This document shows, piece after piece, positions 5,064 to 6,421 of a DNA stretch of 6,421 nucleotides. How positions within the stretch are numbered: the stretch's first letter is position 1; the number at the start of each line of letters is the position of its first letter. Below the pieces are notes generated by a model. It had not been told where the DNA came from. It saw nothing but the letters and a program-made list of their open reading frames with translations, and did not search any database. The stretch covers positions 1 through 6,421 of the forward strand of contig QHTS01000107.1 in the NCBI GenBank assembly GCA_003220905.1, given 5' to 3'. Source of the DNA: Gemmatimonadota bacterium (GTDB taxonomy: Bacteria > Gemmatimonadota > Gemmatimonadetes > Gemmatimonadales > GWC2-71-9). A program made the translations under genes and the position numbers.

Positions 5064-5779
5064 TGGCCGATCGGCGGGACCTGGCGGCCCTGGTCGTGGC
5101 GTTCCTGGTGGCCGCAGGATGCACGGGGGCCGGGTTCTGGCAGCTCGATCGGCTACGGCAGCGCCGCGAGCGCAATGCGGTCGTGCTCGCCGCCCGCGCG
5201 CTGCCCCCGCTCGTGCTCACCGGCGGAGTGCCCCTGGATTCGGCGCGCGACCGTCGCGTGCGCGCCCGCGGCCGCTACGACTACGGGCGTGAACGGTTCT
5301 GGCGACCCAGGAGCTACGAAGGTGTGCCGGGCGTGGATCTGGTGACGCCGCTCAGACTCCCCGACGGCTCCGCGGTTCTGGTGGACCGGGGGTGGGCACC
5401 GTCTCCCGACGCGTACCACGTAGACCGGGAGGCGTACCGGGAGGGGGACAGCGGCGCCGTGCTGGGTCTGGCGATGGGCGCGCCCCGGTCCCGGGGGGAC
5501 GTGGACCCCGCCATCCTCCGCGACTCGCTGCCGTATCCGCTGCTGCCATTCCTCGTGCAGCAGGTCCCGTCCGACAGTCCGACCGTCCCTCCGCCCGGCG
5601 CCGCGCTCAGGCGCTGGCCGATCCCTGAGCCGTCCAACGGCCCCCACCTCTCGTACGCCATCCAATGGTTCAGCTTCGCGGTGATCATCGCCGTGGGGTC
5701 GCTGGCGCTGGCCCGGAAACGCGCTGCCGAGGCTGAATTGGCGCTTCGGGGCGGCGGGTGGGGGGCGGGGTACCATTAA
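5063..5779 (+). CDS. surf1: SURF1 family protein, cytochrome c oxidase assembly
   Basis: 238 residues from the ATG at 5063. A GTG three bases earlier (5060) is equally possible and adds one residue. SURF1 helps deliver heme a to subunit I of aa3-type cytochrome c oxidase and sits in the cytoplasmic membrane. The topology fits: one membrane helix at about 7-24, followed by GFWQLDRLRQRRERN (24-38), a periplasmic domain, and a second helix at about 202-217. Family marks are the GxWQLxR motif, VLVDRGWAP (105-113) and NGPHLSYAIQWFSFA (192-206), the strongest one. The protein is about the usual bacterial length. The TGATG overlap with the GIY-YIG gene gives a start without a clear ribosome binding site. 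No oxidase subunit or heme a synthase gene is visible in the window, so its usual partners must lie elsewhere. Its presence implies a heme-copper oxidase and aerobic respiration. Confidence 0.94.
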   Translation: MADRRDLAALVVAFLVAAGCTGAGFWQLDRLRQRRERNAVVLAARALPPLVLTGGVPLDSARDRRVRARGRYDYGRERFWRPRSYEGVPGVDLVTPLRLPDGSAVLVDRGWAPSPDAYHVDREAYREGDSGAVLGLAMGAPRSRGDVDPAILRDSLPYPLLPFLVQQVPSDSPTVPPPGAALRRWPIPEPSNGPHLSYAIQWFSFAVIIAVGSLALARKRAAEAELALRGGGWGAGYH

Positions 5780-5793
5780 CGCCCTGTCCTAGC

Positions 5794-5799
5794 TATATT
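5794..5799 (+). promoter_or_regulatory. Possible -10 element for the helix-turn-helix gene
   Basis: TATATT in a small AT-rich island (5792-5803) that stands out from GC-rich surroundings, in the 107-base gap after SURF1. The 17-base-upstream hexamer (TACCAT, 5771-5776) does not resemble TTGACA. The same island reads GCTA-TATT-TAGC, a short inverted repeat. Transcription from here would give a leader of about 80 bases. Confidence 0.35.
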
Positions 5800-5870
5800 T
5801 AGCGACATTCGCCCGCGGTGTGCTGACAGCCCGCTCTCTGCACTCGTGGGCCTTTTCTTGTGCCGTCCGA

Positions 5871-5876
5871 AAGGAG
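5871..5876 (+). promoter_or_regulatory. Ribosome binding site of the helix-turn-helix gene
   Basis: AAGGAG, a full Shine-Dalgarno match, 10 bases before the ATG at 5887. It is the strongest in the window and supports the call of a gene that has no stop inside the window. Confidence 0.7.
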
Positions 5877-5886
5877 TTCGCTCGAG

Positions 5887-6421
5887 ATGCCTGCAGCGCT
5901 CCCGCTCAAGGATCCTGTGAAGGTGGGTCAACTGCTCCGCCGTCGCCTGCGCGAGCTCAAGCGCACGCCGCGCGAGCTCGCTGAGGCGGTTCAGGTTTCG
6001 GAAGACTATATGGCGGACCTGGTGTCGGGCCGGCGCCGCCCCCCGGCCCCGGGCCGCAGCGACCTGTATACTCCCATGACCAAGTTCCTGCGGCTGCACC
6101 GCAACGATCTGCCGACGTGCGCGCGCCCCGAGCGCGCGGCGGCGGTGGCCGCCGGACGGCCTGATCCGGAGGTGTGCCGCCAGGTGCTGGAGCTGTGCGC
6201 GCCCGAGCGTCAGCGGTTGCTGCAGCGGCGGTTCGCGCGGCCGGAGGGTGCCGAGCTCGAGCGGGTGATCGTCGGCCGGCTGCTCCTGGTGGCGCAAGGA
6301 TTCGTGAACCGCAAGCTCGAGGACGAAGTGGGGTTGCGGATGGCGGCGGTGCGGGAGGGGTGCACCTACCTCCAGGCCCGGATGCGCCTGCTCGAGTTCC
6401 TCGACGCCGATGCCGCATCGC
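5887..6421 (+). CDS. Helix-turn-helix (XRE-like) protein of unknown role, 3' truncated
   Basis: The frame is open from the ATG at 5887 to the window edge: 178 codons without a stop. Residues 13-26 (VGQLLRRRLRELKR), 27-36 (TPRELAEAVQ) and 37-52 (VSEDYMADLVSGRRRP) fit the first helices of a Cro/C1-type DNA-binding domain, with VSEDYMADLVSG as the recognition helix. PGRSDLYTPMTKFLRLHRNDL (55-75) would complete the bundle. The rest is Arg/Leu/Glu-rich and helical (95-113, 122-139, 160-172) with no motif I know. It has no membrane segment or signal peptide. It looks like a transcription factor or sigma-regulator-like protein, and I recall similar uncharacterised proteins in Gemmatimonadota, but I cannot name a target. 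A 107-base gap from SURF1 and its own strong ribosome binding site suggest a separate transcript. Confidence 0.78.
   Translation, partial: MPAALPLKDPVKVGQLLRRRLRELKRTPRELAEAVQVSEDYMADLVSGRRRPPAPGRSDLYTPMTKFLRLHRNDLPTCARPERAAAVAAGRPDPEVCRQVLELCAPERQRLLQRRFARPEGAELERVIVGRLLLVAQGFVNRKLEDEVGLRMAAVREGCTYLQARMRLLEFLDADAAS

Noticed and set aside
5829..5857. GCCC...GGGC followed by a T-rich stretch as a terminator after SURF1
   Set aside because: Only four base pairs with a 15-base loop, and the T-run is interrupted; too weak to call.
1..6421. Novel defence, mobile or CRISPR-type system
   Set aside because: No spaced repeat array, integrase, transposase, terminal repeats or defence-type domains are visible. 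The GIY-YIG protein is the common stand-alone type and has no partner suggesting defence.

Overview
This is a GC-rich window with tightly packed bacterial genes and very few AT-rich stretches. The M1-type metallopeptidase with an export signal, SURF1, the bacterial lysyl-oxidase-like protein and the short helix-turn-helix protein at the end together suggest an aerobic, high-GC Gram-negative soil or sediment bacterium. Gemmatimonadota is my best guess from recalled resemblance of the peptidase and the last protein. That is inference, and no marker here proves it.

Layout. Plus strand, 1-834: the 3' part of a secreted copper amine oxidase of the lysyl oxidase family, cut at its 5' end by the window edge. 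Minus strand, read right to left from 4257 to 851: a VOC/glyoxalase-fold protein, then an exported M1 metallopeptidase, then a GT4-type glycosyltransferase. The peptidase is broken at about 2690-2700 by a deletion that shifts the frame. Plus strand, 4361-5779: an OsmC-type peroxiredoxin, a small GIY-YIG protein and SURF1, arranged as a probable operon. Plus strand, 5887 to the edge: a helix-turn-helix protein cut at its 3' end.

The first gene and the glycosyltransferase converge with only 16 bases between their stops. The VOC gene and osmC diverge from a 103-base region, 4258-4360, that holds several inverted repeats. One of them would fold over the osmC ribosome binding site.

The genes do not form one obvious pathway. 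OsmC (peroxide detoxification) and SURF1 (cytochrome oxidase assembly) fit an aerobic lifestyle. The lysyl oxidase and the peptidase are extracytoplasmic.

I found no CRISPR array, tRNA, rRNA, insertion sequence or phage gene, and no convincing new multi-gene system. The observations most worth a second look are the peptidase deletion, which removes the expected exopeptidase-motif segment; the preserved cofactor lysine and tyrosine of the lysyl oxidase; the heptamer tandem repeat at 3770-3800; and the hairpin over the osmC ribosome binding site.
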